Shown here: positions 1-10,135 of the stretch, piece after piece
Position numbering within the stretch: position 1 is the stretch's first letter
Layout: the number at the start of each line of letters is the position of its first letter
From: Pseudomonadota bacterium
Lineage (GTDB): Bacteria > Desulfobacterota > Syntrophorhabdia > Syntrophorhabdales > Syntrophorhabdaceae
Direction: 5' to 3'
Assembly: GCA_026388215.1 (NCBI GenBank)
Contig: JAPLKF010000136.1
Coordinates: forward strand, 1 to 36,033
Length of the DNA stretch: 36,033 nt
Made by a program: the position numbers and the translations under genes
Notes under the pieces: generated by a model
Seen by the model: only the letters and a program-made list of their open reading frames with translations
Database searches by the model: none
What the model was told of the DNA's origin: nothing

Positions 1-2
1 AT

Positions 3-155
3 GAGATTATCCACATAGAATCACTCCAGCTTGCCTTTTTTGTCTACCCTGAGCTACTGTTTGCTGTGGGTGCCTTACAGATACTCCTCGGTCGCTATAC
101 CGGTTATCGGCTCTCGGAGTTTATCCGTTTCCGGAATTTAAAAGGTATATCATGA
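3..155 (+). CDS. C-terminal end of 7TM / inactive transglutaminase membrane protein (partial)
   Basis: This reading frame is open from the left edge and stops with TGA at 153-155. It encodes about 50 residues, ending in a segment that contains PELLFAVGALQILLGRYTGY followed by an RLSEFIRFR-like tail. I recognise this as the conserved C-terminus of the large membrane protein with an inactive transglutaminase domain fused to seven membrane helices, which is normally encoded directly upstream of a RimK-like ATP-grasp ligase. That is exactly the arrangement here: the stop overlaps the next ATG as ATGA. The rest of the gene lies outside the window. In the family the pair is thought to act in peptide or amide-bond modification at the membrane, but the substrate is not established. 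Confidence 0.75.
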   Translation, partial: EIIHIESLQLAFFVYPELLFAVGALQILLGRYTGYRLSEFIRFRNLKGIS

Positions 156-1108
156 TTTTTAAAACCACCCATTTACTCAGGGATGCCGGAATTCTCGGCA
201 TGAACCGCAGGAATGCTGAGTATATCATGAAGTATAATCCCCGCCCAGCCTTTCCCCTTGTGGATGATAAACTTTTGACAAAACAGCTTGCAGAAAGGTA
301 CCGGATTCCAACTCCACCTCTGTATCATGTCATAAAACATCATGGCGACATTGTTAGATTTGAAGAAACCCTCAAAGGCCACCGTGAATTTGTTATCAAA
401 CCGGCTCGTGGTGCCGGTGGCAGTGGCATTATCCTCATCATTGACCGTATAAAAAAGGAGTTTATAAAACAGAGCGGTGAGTCTATCTCAAGGGAAAAAC
501 TCTCATATCATATGAATGATATACTCTCAGGGATTTACTCCCTTGGGGGGCTTGAGGATCAAGCCATTATTGAGGCACTCATCCACCCTGATCCAGTTTT
601 TACTGCCGTAACATATAAGGGCGTTCCTGACATCAGGATTATTGTATATCGTGGAATACCGGTAATGGCTATGGTTCGTCTACCCACAAAGGCCTCTGAT
701 GGAAAGGCAAACCTCCATCGCGGTGCACTGGGCGTTGGTATAAACATTGCAAGGGGAACAACACTAAGTGGCGTTCATCGCTCTGGGGTTGTCACCCACC
801 ATCCTGACACAGGAAATTCAGTGAAGGGTATAAAAATACCGCACTGGGAAAGTATGCTCCTTGTAGCAGCAAAGGCGGTCGACATGACCGGTCTCGGCTA
901 CCTCGGGGTAGATCTGGTGATTGACCGGCAAAAAGGACCGCTACTTCTCGAATTAAATGCACGACCAGGCCTCCAGATACAGATAGCAAACAGGGCAGGT
1001 CTGCGCAACCGCTTAGAGCTTGTTGACAGGGCTTCTTCTGATATCTTTGTCACGCCTGAAATACGGGTAAACTGGGCAATGGAAAAATTTTCTTCGTCAG
1101 ATAATTAA
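152..1108 (+). CDS. Alpha-L-glutamate ligase-like ATP-grasp protein (RimK-related)
   Basis: This 318-residue protein has ATP-grasp features. The N-terminal part carries DDKLLTKQLAERYRIPTPP, typical of the pre-grasp region. It continues with FVIKPARGAGGSGI (nucleotide-binding lysine and glycine-rich loop) and later LGYLGVDLVIDR...LLELNARPG, the metal-binding Glu/Asn block of the fold. The family (alpha-L-glutamate ligase-like, RimK-related) forms amide bonds by way of an acyl-phosphate. The start ATG overlaps the stop of the upstream 7TM/transglutaminase gene by 4 nt, so the two are co-translated and probably act together. A retropepsin-like zinc-protease partner often found with this pair is not seen after the gene, where the next gene is on the other strand. 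The amino acid and acceptor substrates cannot be told from sequence. Confidence 0.85.
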   Translation: MIFKTTHLLRDAGILGMNRRNAEYIMKYNPRPAFPLVDDKLLTKQLAERYRIPTPPLYHVIKHHGDIVRFEETLKGHREFVIKPARGAGGSGIILIIDRIKKEFIKQSGESISREKLSYHMNDILSGIYSLGGLEDQAIIEALIHPDPVFTAVTYKGVPDIRIIVYRGIPVMAMVRLPTKASDGKANLHRGALGVGINIARGTTLSGVHRSGVVTHHPDTGNSVKGIKIPHWESMLLVAAKAVDMTGLGYLGVDLVIDRQKGPLLLELNARPGLQIQIANRAGLRNRLELVDRASSDIFVTPEIRVNWAMEKFSSSDN

Positions 1109-1128
1109 CACATAGAAACATCAGTGAC

Positions 1129-2115
1129 TTAAGCCTGCCTTAGCAGCACACGGTCTTCAAATTCAGAAGGGGTTACCAGTTCCAGTTTTATTGATGAAAA
1201 TTCAGGATGGTTCAGTAATAAATGCTTTTTCCTATTAAAACCATCGATTAAGCTATAATCTGTTGTTACAAAAAGGTTTATATTATGTCTGACACAGTTA
1301 TAAATGTGGCGGGCATCCCTCTCTTCCTGTCGGTAGTGATATTTTTGCATGACCGTATTTATTACAAAATCAATATGGCTCTTGTCCACAGGTAATTCCC
1401 GCCAGCTTTTTTTGCTAAATCCTATAACCCTGTTCAATAACCCGAAAAGATTCCTGTTCCTCTCCCCCTCAACCCCTATAAAAACAGGCTCTATGGAACG
1501 ATTTGCCAGAACTGACACCAATATGTCCCAGTTAAGCTGGTAATGAATACGTCTCAAATCGCTCCACTGGCTATGTGTAAACCAGAGATGCAAATCCTTT
1601 AAACAATCCTTGAGTATATTGTAATCTTCCTCCTGGCAATAGTCTGAATAATTATCCTGTCTTTCGAAACATAGAACCTCATCGCGAAGAAATGAAAAAA
1701 ACCTTTTATCTGGATCAGCGATTCCCTGAGGGTATTTAGCCATACCGTAATCCCCTGCAGCACCAACAAGGTTGGTAGGTAGTATTTCTAACTGCTCATA
1801 ATACTCGATAATCTGCTTATATTTTTCTATCTCGCTTTTATCAACCTTGCCCCATTCCTCAAAATCTTCTATGGCTTCAATTATCATATCCGTATCCGCA
1901 ACACAGCACCCCTTTCTGTTAAGCCAGAAGATAATGTCTATTTCTGTATCTTCCCCACAGGTTGAAAACCTTATGCGGTTTTCTTTAAACTGTCTCCACA
2001 TGTTGTGAATTGCCTGCCAATCTCTATATGTTCTCTCCTTTTCCAACGGCTTCTCCGCCAGAATATTGAGTACACTATAATCCACATATACAGTAATGCA
2101 AGGCTGGTTAATCAT
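1129..2115 (-). CDS. PIN-like domain protein, function unknown
   Basis: This 328-residue protein is much longer than a stand-alone VapC toxin (about 130 aa). The N-terminus reads ITVYVDYSVLNIL, with Asp12 in the place of the first catalytic Asp of PIN nucleases. Near the C-terminus ERDARHIYNCVRHNINLFVTTDYSLI (split here around residue 276) resembles the PIN block D-A-x-H ... FVTTD, with Asp267 and Asp286 as further acidic positions. The middle is helical and charged and I do not recognise it. This suggests a two-part protein in which the PIN fold is interrupted by a helical insertion. There is no small antitoxin gene next to it; the neighbours are an ATP-grasp gene (convergent) and a holin-like membrane protein. 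An RNase role is inference only. Confidence 0.6.
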   Translation of the reverse strand: MINQPCITVYVDYSVLNILAEKPLEKERTYRDWQAIHNMWRQFKENRIRFSTCGEDTEIDIIFWLNRKGCCVADTDMIIEAIEDFEEWGKVDKSEIEKYKQIIEYYEQLEILPTNLVGAAGDYGMAKYPQGIADPDKRFFSFLRDEVLCFERQDNYSDYCQEEDYNILKDCLKDLHLWFTHSQWSDLRRIHYQLNWDILVSVLANRSIEPVFIGVEGERNRNLFGLLNRVIGFSKKSWRELPVDKSHIDFVINTVMQKYHYRQEERDARHIYNCVRHNINLFVTTDYSLIDGFNRKKHLLLNHPEFSSIKLELVTPSEFEDRVLLRQA

Positions 2116-2134
2116 TCCACTTTATCCCGCAAGG

Positions 2135-2476
2135 TTATTTAGTTATCAGTAAAAACCCTAATAAATAGTTTATTATTGACATGACCATACTGAAGAGCAT
2201 TGCTATCCAGAAACCTTTTACATGAAATCCATTTATCATTGATGAGGCCAGCAAAACGAGGACAGCATTGATAACAAAGGTAAATAGCCCTAAAGTCAAG
2301 ATATTAATAGGCAGTGTAACAAGTATCAAAATCGGTCTCACCAGTACATTGACAATACCAAGAAAAAGTGCAACCCATAAGGCTGTAAAAAAACCGCTGA
2401 TATAAACCCCGGGGATTAAATAGGCGCTTATCACAATCGATGTGGCCATTATCAGCCATTTCAAAAGCAATACCAT
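2135..2476 (-). CDS. Phage holin family 4 / YvlD-type small membrane protein
   Basis: This 113-residue protein is almost entirely hydrophobic, with four predicted membrane helices. Conserved stretches include AYLIPGVYISGFFTALWVAL, then LGIVNVLVRPIL and TLPINILTLGLFTFVINAVL. This is the signature of the widespread phage_holin_4_2 family (also called mycobacterial 4TMS holin or YvlD). Despite the name, most chromosomal copies are not near lysis genes, and none are present here. The length matches the family (110-120 aa). The gene lies 19 nt upstream of the PIN-like gene on the same strand and may be co-transcribed with it. The physiological role is unknown; an envelope-stress link is known for some relatives but nothing here tests that. 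Confidence 0.85.
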   Translation of the reverse strand: MVLLLKWLIMATSIVISAYLIPGVYISGFFTALWVALFLGIVNVLVRPILILVTLPINILTLGLFTFVINAVLVLLASSMINGFHVKGFWIAMLFSMVMSIINYLLGFLLITK

Positions 2477-2658
2477 GACTATATTTGGGCTATATTACAG
2501 AATAAAAATATTTTTAACACCTTAATAATACCCCCTGCTATTGGATTTAGAATTTATTTTACCTCGCATGTCCGTATATTTTCAAGAATAGATACTATTC
2601 CCAGCTTTTCACTATTCACTTTCACTCTGTTTGGGTATATCTTAATAATATAAAAACA

Positions 2659-3483
2659 ATGAAAGTAATGGATTATTGCCTCAAGTGCCTGAAGGGGCAT
2701 GCAGAAAGGACAGTCACCCTGTCTGGTGACAATGGATCTATACTCCCCGATTGTCTTGGATTGATTGATGAACTCTGGAACAAATGGCAAACCCCGTCTG
2801 ATATCTCAAATAGATTGCTTAAATATATAAAACAAAGGACAAATGTCTATGACCCTTATGCTTCAATAAAGGAGAGTGAGCTAAAAGAAGCAAAAAGGGC
2901 TATTGAAGGATTAAAAAATAGATTCACCCATTCCCTTGAGGGGGTGCTCAAGCTTTCTACCCTGGGAAATTCTATGGATTTTTTTATCCATGATGGATAT
3001 GACACAGGAGGGTTCAAATTCTCCGGAGATATAGATAAAATTGAAGAAGAGATTTATATTAAGGGTAAGGAGGTTTTAATATTAGGGGATAATGTTGGGG
3101 ATTTTCTTTTTGACATGGGATTGGTTAAATTTTTAGAAAGTAATGGCAAAAGGGTATACTATGCTGTTAAAGAACACCCCGTGCAAAATGACCTTTCCAT
3201 GGTAGATGTCATTAAGTTTAATCTCAGGAAGATGTTTGATAACATTATATCCACAGGTACTGATGAGGTAGGTATCAGAAGGGAGGATATGAAAGGCAAG
3301 ATTAAAGATTTGTGGGAAGGTGATGCAGTGGTGATTGCAAAAGGGATGGGAAACTATGAAACAATATCGGAGTTTCATACAGAAAGACCGGTTATATACA
3401 TCATGAAAGTAAAATGCCCCACTGTTGGGGATGCAGTAAATAAAAAGGTAGGTACATATATCGCTATTTTAGGTGGTGAATAG
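2659..3483 (+). CDS. DUF89 / ARMT1-like family protein (probable metal-dependent phosphatase)
   Basis: This 274-residue protein has the DUF89 layout. The N-terminus has a CLKC pair (Cys7, Cys10). The central [18 protein letters not shown] block (Asp144, Asn145, Asp148) corresponds to the metal-binding D-N-x-G-E/D-x-x-F-D motif. Further along are [16 protein letters not shown] and [12 protein letters not shown] ... KVKCPTVG, the conserved C-terminal motifs. DUF89 proteins are damage-control phosphatases acting on phosphorylated sugars or cofactors with a divalent metal. There is no clear Shine-Dalgarno before the ATG at 2659, and a second in-frame ATG lies at 2668. The gene runs into dnaJ with almost no gap: its TAG is at 3481-3483 and dnaJ starts at 3485. 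The two are therefore probably in one transcript. The substrate is unknown. Confidence 0.8.
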   Translation: MKVMDYCLKCLKGHAERTVTLSGDNGSILPDCLGLIDELWNKWQTPSDISNRLLKYIKQRTNVYDPYASIKESELKEAKRAIEGLKNRFTHSLEGVLKLSTLGNSMDFFIHDGYDTGGFKFSGDIDKIEEEIYIKGKEVLILGDNVGDFLFDMGLVKFLESNGKRVYYAVKEHPVQNDLSMVDVIKFNLRKMFDNIISTGTDEVGIRREDMKGKIKDLWEGDAVVIAKGMGNYETISEFHTERPVIYIMKVKCPTVGDAVNKKVGTYIAILGGE

Positions 3484-3484
3484 G

Positions 3485-4402
3485 ATGGCAACAAAAAAAG
3501 ATTATTATGAAACACTTGGCGTTTCAAAGGGGGCATCAGAAGGAGAGATGAAAAAGGCATACAGAAAGCTCGCCCTGAAGTACCATCCGGACAGGAACCC
3601 GGGCAACAAAGAAGCAGAGGAAAGGTTCAAAGTGATAAACGAGGCCTATGCGGTTTTAAGTGACCCTGAGAAGAGAAAACAGTACGACACATTCGGCATG
3701 GGAGGCTTCCAGCAGAGGTATTCAGAAGAAGATATATTCAGGGGATTCAATGTTGGTGACCTTTTTAAGGATTTAGGCTTTGGTGGTGGTGATATCTTCA
3801 GCATGATTTTCGGCAGGCAGGGTACGCGGGGCGGTAGGCAAAGGCCACAGTATTATGATTACGGGGACTATATTACGAGAGAACAGCAACCTGCAACCGA
3901 TTTGGACCTCAATTATGAACTTGAAATTCCCTTTATGGATGCAATAAGAGGAGCTGAAAAAAGAATCACCTTTTCAACACAATGGGGAACCGAAGAGGTA
4001 AACGTGAAGATACCGAAGGGCATCAATACGGGTAAAAAATTGAGACTTCAGGGGAAAGGCAGCAGAGACCCAAGGACAGGAAGGGCAGGTGACCTTTACA
4101 TCACCATAAAGGTGGGTGAGCACCCCGTCTTCAAGAGGGTTGGCAATGACCTCTACATAAAAAAGGAAATAAAATTTACCGATGCCCTGCTCGGAACAAC
4201 GGTAGAAGTCCCTTCAATTGATGCCCCCAAACAAGTAAAGATTCCGCCAGGGGTGAAGAAGGTAAGATTAAAAGGCCTTGGTGTGCCCGATTTAAAGGGA
4301 GGAAGGGGAGACCAGTACGTAGAAACAGAGGTAGAAATCCCAAAAAGGTTAACTGACAGACAAAAAACGCTCCTCGAAGAGTTGAAAAAAGAAGGTCTGT
4401 AA
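3485..4402 (+). CDS. DnaJ-class co-chaperone without zinc finger (CbpA-like)
   Basis: The protein is 305 residues from the ATG at 3485, which is preceded by AGGTGG at 3471-3476; an upstream in-frame GTG at 3473 would place the SD inside the gene. The J domain occupies residues 5-70 with HPD at 34-36, followed by a Gly/Phe-rich linker (about 75-125) and two beta-sandwich C-terminal domains ending in ERQK-like residues ([12 protein letters not shown]). There is no CxxCxGxG zinc-binding repeat, so this is a type II (CbpA/DnaJ2-like) J protein, which stimulates the DnaK ATPase. No dnaK or grpE is in the window. It lies between the DUF89 gene and an unknown gene whose ATG overlaps its stop (TAATG), upstream of groESL. 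Confidence 0.9.
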   Translation: MATKKDYYETLGVSKGASEGEMKKAYRKLALKYHPDRNPGNKEAEERFKVINEAYAVLSDPEKRKQYDTFGMGGFQQRYSEEDIFRGFNVGDLFKDLGFGGGDIFSMIFGRQGTRGGRQRPQYYDYGDYITREQQPATDLDLNYELEIPFMDAIRGAEKRITFSTQWGTEEVNVKIPKGINTGKKLRLQGKGSRDPRTGRAGDLYITIKVGEHPVFKRVGNDLYIKKEIKFTDALLGTTVEVPSIDAPKQVKIPPGVKKVRLKGLGVPDLKGGRGDQYVETEVEIPKRLTDRQKTLLEELKKEGL

Positions 4403-5181
4403 TGCTTCCGAGGAGACACATCCTTGACGTGTGGGAGTTCATCAAAGACAAGAACGAACTCCTTCCCATGTCTACAGTTACCCTTGCCATTGATGCAATA
4501 AAGTACATTGAGATGGAATCTAAAAAGGACCATCTCGTTGAGGTATTGGAGTTTAACGAGTTCGTATGTTACATGTACCCTTCAATGAGACCGCGAAACA
4601 GGTCGCTTTTGTTTCATGTTATCTCGGATCTGCTCGGTCTTCTCATGTACGGGGTACCCAAAAAGAGCAAACACACCCTCGAGAGCATAGAGATCATAAA
4701 CTATTCAGAAAAGAATATTGAAAGTTCCCCTATAATAGAGGTGTGGAACAATCTGAAAGAAAAGGTTTATACAAAAAAGCATGGGGTAGAAAGCATTATT
4801 GACGGTTTTATAAAAAAGATCAGGATAGAAATGGATGTCATGGAACGGTATCCATTCGTTGAGGATATATTTTTTGAATCAAGGGAATACATAAATGAAT
4901 GGCTCCCATCCTTCTCAAGATACTATGGTAAACAAAGAAAAACAGTAAAAAATGTGTATGAAAGGTGGTGGTCCCAGTGGTTTTGTAAGGAAGGTAAGGA
5001 AAAAGCACTATCGGCTATGATTGAAAGGCTCTATCTTCAGGCAGAAAGAGAGTATGGTATCAGAATAGATAAAGATAAACTGCTCACCACAATACAACTT
5101 GAAAAAGACACAAACAGAAAGGAAAATGAAAAATTTTCGAAGTGGTACAGAGAAGGGGTAAATTTATTATTAAAAATTTAA
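4402..5181 (+). CDS. Conserved-looking hypothetical protein in chaperone cluster
   Basis: This 259-residue soluble protein is rich in Lys, Glu and aromatic residues. I do not recognise a family. The ATG overlaps the dnaJ stop (TAATG at 4400-4404), which indicates translational coupling. The N-terminal half ([20 protein letters not shown]) and a central PSMRPRNRSLLFHVISDLL segment look like an alpha-helical fold. The C-terminal half contains RWWSQWFCKEG and ends in a basic/acidic helix. No signal peptide, membrane segment or catalytic motif is visible. It ends only about 10 nt before the groES promoter. The position between a J protein and the chaperonin operon suggests, but does not show, a link to protein quality control. 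Confidence 0.75.
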   Translation: MLPRRHILDVWEFIKDKNELLPMSTVTLAIDAIKYIEMESKKDHLVEVLEFNEFVCYMYPSMRPRNRSLLFHVISDLLGLLMYGVPKKSKHTLESIEIINYSEKNIESSPIIEVWNNLKEKVYTKKHGVESIIDGFIKKIRIEMDVMERYPFVEDIFFESREYINEWLPSFSRYYGKQRKTVKNVYERWWSQWFCKEGKEKALSAMIERLYLQAEREYGIRIDKDKLLTTIQLEKDTNRKENEKFSKWYREGVNLLLKI

Positions 5182-5192
5182 GTGTAGCGGTA

Positions 5193-5221
5193 TTGACAAA
5201 ACACCCTTATATTGTTATATT
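5193..5221 (+). promoter_or_regulatory. Sigma-70-type promoter of groESL
   Basis: A perfect TTGACA (5193-5198) is followed after exactly 17 nt by TATATT (5216-5221), matching TATAAT at five of six positions. It lies in the gap between the unknown 259-aa gene and groES, so groESL has its own vegetative promoter. The expected transcription start (about 5227-5229) falls inside the CIRCE-like dyad. Confidence 0.7.
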
Positions 5222-5225
5222 ATCT

Positions 5226-5252
5226 TTAGCAATCACTTTTAACAATTGCCAA
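5226..5252 (+). promoter_or_regulatory. Degenerate CIRCE element (HrcA operator) upstream of groES
   Basis: TTAGCAATC (5226-5234), a 9-nt spacer, then AATTGCCAA (5244-5252). The consensus CIRCE is TTAGCACTC-N9-GAGTGCTAA; the left arm matches 8 of 9, the right arm 6 of 9, and the spacer length is exact. The two arms are complementary at 7 of 9 positions. It sits immediately after the -10 box of the groESL promoter, the usual place for HrcA repression. hrcA itself is not in the window. Confidence 0.55.
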
Positions 5253-5284
5253 TAAATAAATTAAAGAAGGAGTGTGATACAATA

Positions 5285-5575
5285 ATGAAGATTAAACCAT
5301 TACAAGACAGAATCCTCGTAAAAAGACTCGAAGAAGAAGAAAAAACAAAGGGAGGTATTATTATCCCTGATGCGGCAAAGGAAAAACCGCAGGAAGGCAG
5401 AGCTGTTGCCGTAGGTGATGGTAAGGTACTCGAGAGTGGTAAGAAGGTAGCGTTAACGGTAAAGGTCGGTGACAAGATATTGTTTGGCAAATATTCAGGG
5501 GCAGAGATCAAGGTTGATGGTGAGGAACATCTCATTTTGAGGGAAGATGATGTTCTTGCAATCGTAGAAGACTAA
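5285..5575 (+). CDS. groES: Co-chaperonin GroES
   Basis: The protein is 96 residues from the ATG at 5285 ([14 protein letters not shown]). An AAGGAG at 5267-5272 precedes the start; an upstream in-frame ATT at 5246 would lie within the operator and is not used. The mobile loop [20 protein letters not shown], and the C-terminal [17 protein letters not shown], are typical. GroES caps the GroEL ring as a heptamer in the cytoplasm and closes the folding chamber in an ATP-dependent cycle. The length is standard for the family. It is the first gene of the groES-groEL operon, 18 nt ahead of groEL, controlled by the TTGACA/TATATT promoter and CIRCE-like dyad described separately. Confidence 0.98.
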   Translation: MKIKPLQDRILVKRLEEEEKTKGGIIIPDAAKEKPQEGRAVAVGDGKVLESGKKVALTVKVGDKILFGKYSGAEIKVDGEEHLILREDDVLAIVED

Positions 5576-7222
<1,647 letters not shown>

Positions 7223-7228
7223 ACATTT

Positions 7229-7257
7229 TGAGGGGACTTAAGTCCCCTCATTTTTTT
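7229..7257 (+). terminator. Rho-independent terminator of groESL
   Basis: The 22-nt sequence at 7229-7250 is a perfect palindrome with GAGGGGACTT/AAGTCCCCTC arms. It is followed directly by seven T residues (7251-7257). It begins 7 nt after the groEL stop. On the minus strand no U-run follows, so it acts only for groESL. Confidence 0.9.
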
Positions 7258-7285
7258 CTCCTAACAATTATTAGATAACTGATTA

Positions 7286-8182
7286 CTACTTCTGACAGGA
7301 CACCTCTCCTGCCCTGCCTTCTACATACCCGTATACGATTTCACATGTTGGGATGGTCATTGCATCCTTACACTGGATGGCAATATCGAGGAGCTTCTTA
7401 TAGGTAAAACCGCGCTCAAGGGTTCTTTTAATAAAGGTTTCAAGGACGCCTGTCCACCTTTTTCCTTCAAGCTCTGCATGGACGGTAAGGATGTTCAGAC
7501 CATCTCTCAGGGAATCGAGAAAAAACTTACTTAGAGAAGATACTTCTGTCCCGGCAATCCCGACGATTTCATCAAGGGTTGGAAGGGTCGTAGGTATCTG
7601 GAGTATTTCGAATTTTTCTCCCCCCATGATCGAAAAAAATGGAGATACACCCCGTGTGTCACTTGTGTATACAAGGTCTTTTTTCTGAAAAAACCGTAAG
7701 GCGTGGGCATTTATCATCCACCCGGGGGCTGCAAAAGAGTGTGGTGCCCTTCCTAAAATATCTTCATAGGTTTCAAATGCCTTTGCAAGTATTTCCTCTG
7801 TTCTTTCCCTGTCGAGATTCTTTATATGGTCGTGCCAGTACACGTGGTCAAGACCGTGAATACCCGCTTCATGACCATTGTCAACTATTGCTTTTAATAT
7901 GTGGCTATTCCTTCTTGCTATTTCAGGCCCGGGGAGTATGAGTCCATACATAAGGGTCTTGATACCGTATGTACTTACCACCCCTACCCTGCCTGCCTTT
8001 TTGAGAAAACCTTTCTTTGTGAATACCCTTTTTGCAGTCCAGCCTGTATGGTCTTTACCCATAGGGACAAAAAAACTCGCATGTATGTTATATTTTTTTA
8101 AAAGTGAGAGAAGTTGAGGCACACCATGTCTCATCCCATCAAATGTATCCACATCAACCTTTAACCCGATTACTTTATCCAT
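7286..8182 (-). CDS. arnD: ArnD-like polysaccharide deacetylase (4-deoxy-4-formamido-L-Ara-P-undecaprenol deformylase)
   Basis: This 298-residue NodB-fold carbohydrate esterase has the usual ArnD length. The N-terminal KVDVDTFDG holds the catalytic Asp pair. [17 protein letters not shown] holds the zinc histidines in H-x3-H-like form and resembles the ArnD signature. [16 protein letters not shown] and [13 protein letters not shown] are further ArnD-like blocks. The enzyme removes the formyl group from undecaprenyl-phosphate-Ara4FN at the inner membrane, giving the Ara4N donor for lipid A. It is the last gene of the arn operon, and its start overlaps the end of the decarboxylase gene by 8 nt. 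Family members also deacetylate other polyisoprenyl sugars, but the operon context makes ArnD most likely. Confidence 0.88.
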   Translation of the reverse strand: MDKVIGLKVDVDTFDGMRHGVPQLLSLLKKYNIHASFFVPMGKDHTGWTAKRVFTKKGFLKKAGRVGVVSTYGIKTLMYGLILPGPEIARRNSHILKAIVDNGHEAGIHGLDHVYWHDHIKNLDRERTEEILAKAFETYEDILGRAPHSFAAPGWMINAHALRFFQKKDLVYTSDTRGVSPFFSIMGGEKFEILQIPTTLPTLDEIVGIAGTEVSSLSKFFLDSLRDGLNILTVHAELEGKRWTGVLETFIKRTLERGFTYKKLLDIAIQCKDAMTIPTCEIVYGYVEGRAGEVSCQK

Positions 8183-9212
8183 TTACCTTCAGGTTGGACT
8201 CGAGGTAGTACTCAAGGGTCTTTTTTAATGCTGTGTCAAGGTCAACCTTTGGCTCCCAGCCGACCAGCTCCTTCGCCTTCTTTATTGAAGGAACCCTGAA
8301 GTCTATATCCTGATAGCCCTCGCCATAAAACTCTTTGGAGTAGACCTCTATAATCTCTGAATGCTTCCTGTAATGCTTTGTAGATGGGTGGTTTATGAAC
8401 AACTCTTTCAGTTTATTGGCAAGCTCCTTTATTGTTGCCTCGTTTTTCGGATTTCCTATATTGAATATCTCACCGTTAAACCTGCCATCTTTGTCTTCAA
8501 TAATCTTCATCAGGCACTCTATACCATCATCTACATAGGTAAAACACCTCCTCTGAAGCCCACCATCAACAAGCCTTATCGGTTCGCTTAAGATAAGACT
8601 GCTGATAAACTGTGTCACCACCCTTGAGCTGCCTTCCTTTTCCGGGTCAGAGGTTAATTCATCAAGTTTCGGGCCTATCCAGTTAAAGGGTCTGAAGAGT
8701 GTAAATTTAAGACCACGTTGAAAACCATACGCCCATATTACCCTGTCGAGGAGCTGTTTTGATGCGCTGTATATCCACCTCTGTTTTTTAATGGGGCCAA
8801 GAACAAGGGGGCTTTCATCCTCTTTGAATTCCTTATCAGGACACATACCGTACACCTCGGAGGTTGAGGGGAAGAGAAGTCTTTTATTGTATTCTACACA
8901 TAACCTGACAATATTCAGATTCTCCTCAAAATCAAGCTCAAAGACCTTAAGGGGCTCCCTTACATAGGTAGCAGGTGTAGCAATCGCTACAAGGGGCATT
9001 ACAACATCACACTTCTTCACATTGTATTCTACCCACTCCTTATTTATGGATATGTCACCTTCAACAAAGTGGAAACGTTCATCTCCAAGGCTTGCCTCCA
9101 GCTTATCGTTCCGTATATCCATCCCGTAAATTTCCCAGTCTTTCTCTTTTAATATTTTTGCTGCGAGACTATTACCGATAAAACCATTTACACCAAGTAT
9201 AAGTATCTTCAA
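8175..9212 (-). CDS. arnA: ArnA C-terminal-type UDP-glucuronate decarboxylase (stand-alone)
   Basis: This 345-residue short-chain dehydrogenase/epimerase-fold enzyme has GVNGFIG (about 8-14) as the NAD-binding loop. PSTSEVYG places Ser118-Glu119 where ArnA has its catalytic Ser/Glu, and YSASK gives Tyr148 and Lys152. [16 protein letters not shown] contains the Arg block characteristic of ArnA decarboxylases. It oxidises UDP-glucuronate at C4 with NAD and decarboxylates it to the UDP-4-keto-pentose. In E. coli this is the C-terminal half of the bifunctional ArnA; here it is a separate gene overlapping the formyltransferase gene by 4 nt (ATGA). Separation of the two halves is the notable feature. 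Confidence 0.9.
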   Translation of the reverse strand: MKILILGVNGFIGNSLAAKILKEKDWEIYGMDIRNDKLEASLGDERFHFVEGDISINKEWVEYNVKKCDVVMPLVAIATPATYVREPLKVFELDFEENLNIVRLCVEYNKRLLFPSTSEVYGMCPDKEFKEDESPLVLGPIKKQRWIYSASKQLLDRVIWAYGFQRGLKFTLFRPFNWIGPKLDELTSDPEKEGSSRVVTQFISSLILSEPIRLVDGGLQRRCFTYVDDGIECLMKIIEDKDGRFNGEIFNIGNPKNEATIKELANKLKELFINHPSTKHYRKHSEIIEVYSKEFYGEGYQDIDFRVPSIKKAKELVGWEPKVDLDTALKKTLEYYLESNLKVNG

Positions 9213-10135
9213 GATTGACCTCCCAGCATCTTGTCTTTTAGATTATGGATAGTGGCAAATGTTTCTCCATCCATTTCATCTTCTCCTTCAAGTTGCACCC
9301 TGAGTAGTTTTAAAATCCCATTGCCTGTATTCACCATAAGTGGTTTTTTTGAGATAATAGCGCCAGGTGAAACACCCCGTCCACCATCTTCTGGATAAGC
9401 CTTCCATATGTAAAATCTTTTTCCATCAAGATAGGTAAATGCGCCAGGATACGGATGTGTTACTGCCCTTGTAAGGTTATATATTGATAGGGCATCCTTT
9501 TGCCACGATATGAGCCCGTCTTCAGGTTTCCTTCCACCAAAATACGTGGGTGGGTCCAAATCTGCCTGTGGTATTCTCTTAAATGTTCCTTCCTTTAACT
9601 GCGGCAGTATCTCTTTCATGAGCACCCTTGCTTCCCTCACCATCTTCATAAACACTGTATACGCATTATCATCGAATTCAATCATTACTTCCCTCTGTGC
9701 AATTATGTCACCTGCGTCCGGCTTCTCTAACATGTAGTGAAGCGTAAGCCCTGTCTTCTTTTCCCCTTCAATTAATACCCAGTTTACAGGACTTCTCCCT
9801 CTGAACCTCGGGAGAAGGGAACCATGGAGGTTAAAGGCACCTATCTTCGGGATATCAAGTATCTCTTTTGGAATCATCTTACGATAATAAAAAGAGAATA
9901 TAATGTCCGGCGACATGTCTTTTATGAGATTAACCCAGGTTGCCTCTTTTAGATTTTCCGGCGTATATACGGGTATGTTGTATCTCTCTGCGAGCATTCC
10001 CGGCCTATTAAACCATATCTGCTCCTCAGGGTCATCTTTATGGGTAAAAAGGCAAAGAATTTCTGTACCAAATGCAATCAACCCTTCAAGGCACACATAG
10101 CCAATTTCATGGTATCCAAATACAACTGCCCTCAT
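9209..10135 (-). CDS. arnA: ArnA N-terminal-type UDP-L-Ara4N formyltransferase (stand-alone)
   Basis: This 308-residue formyltransferase has the Rossmann-like N-domain and an OB-like C-terminal domain. The catalytic triad falls at the same residue numbers as in E. coli ArnA: Asn102 and His104 in [16 protein letters not shown], and Asp140 in LEKPDAGDI. It transfers formyl from 10-formyl-tetrahydrofolate to UDP-L-Ara4N. The ATG overlaps the arnC stop by 4 nt (ATGA), and its own stop overlaps the decarboxylase start in the same way. Methionyl-tRNA formyltransferase is the main alternative, but the position inside an arn operon and the residue spacing favour the ArnA role. The substrate amine would be supplied by ArnB, which is not in the window. 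Confidence 0.88.
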   Translation of the reverse strand: MRAVVFGYHEIGYVCLEGLIAFGTEILCLFTHKDDPEEQIWFNRPGMLAERYNIPVYTPENLKEATWVNLIKDMSPDIIFSFYYRKMIPKEILDIPKIGAFNLHGSLLPRFRGRSPVNWVLIEGEKKTGLTLHYMLEKPDAGDIIAQREVMIEFDDNAYTVFMKMVREARVLMKEILPQLKEGTFKRIPQADLDPPTYFGGRKPEDGLISWQKDALSIYNLTRAVTHPYPGAFTYLDGKRFYIWKAYPEDGGRGVSPGAIISKKPLMVNTGNGILKLLRVQLEGEDEMDGETFATIHNLKDKMLGGQS

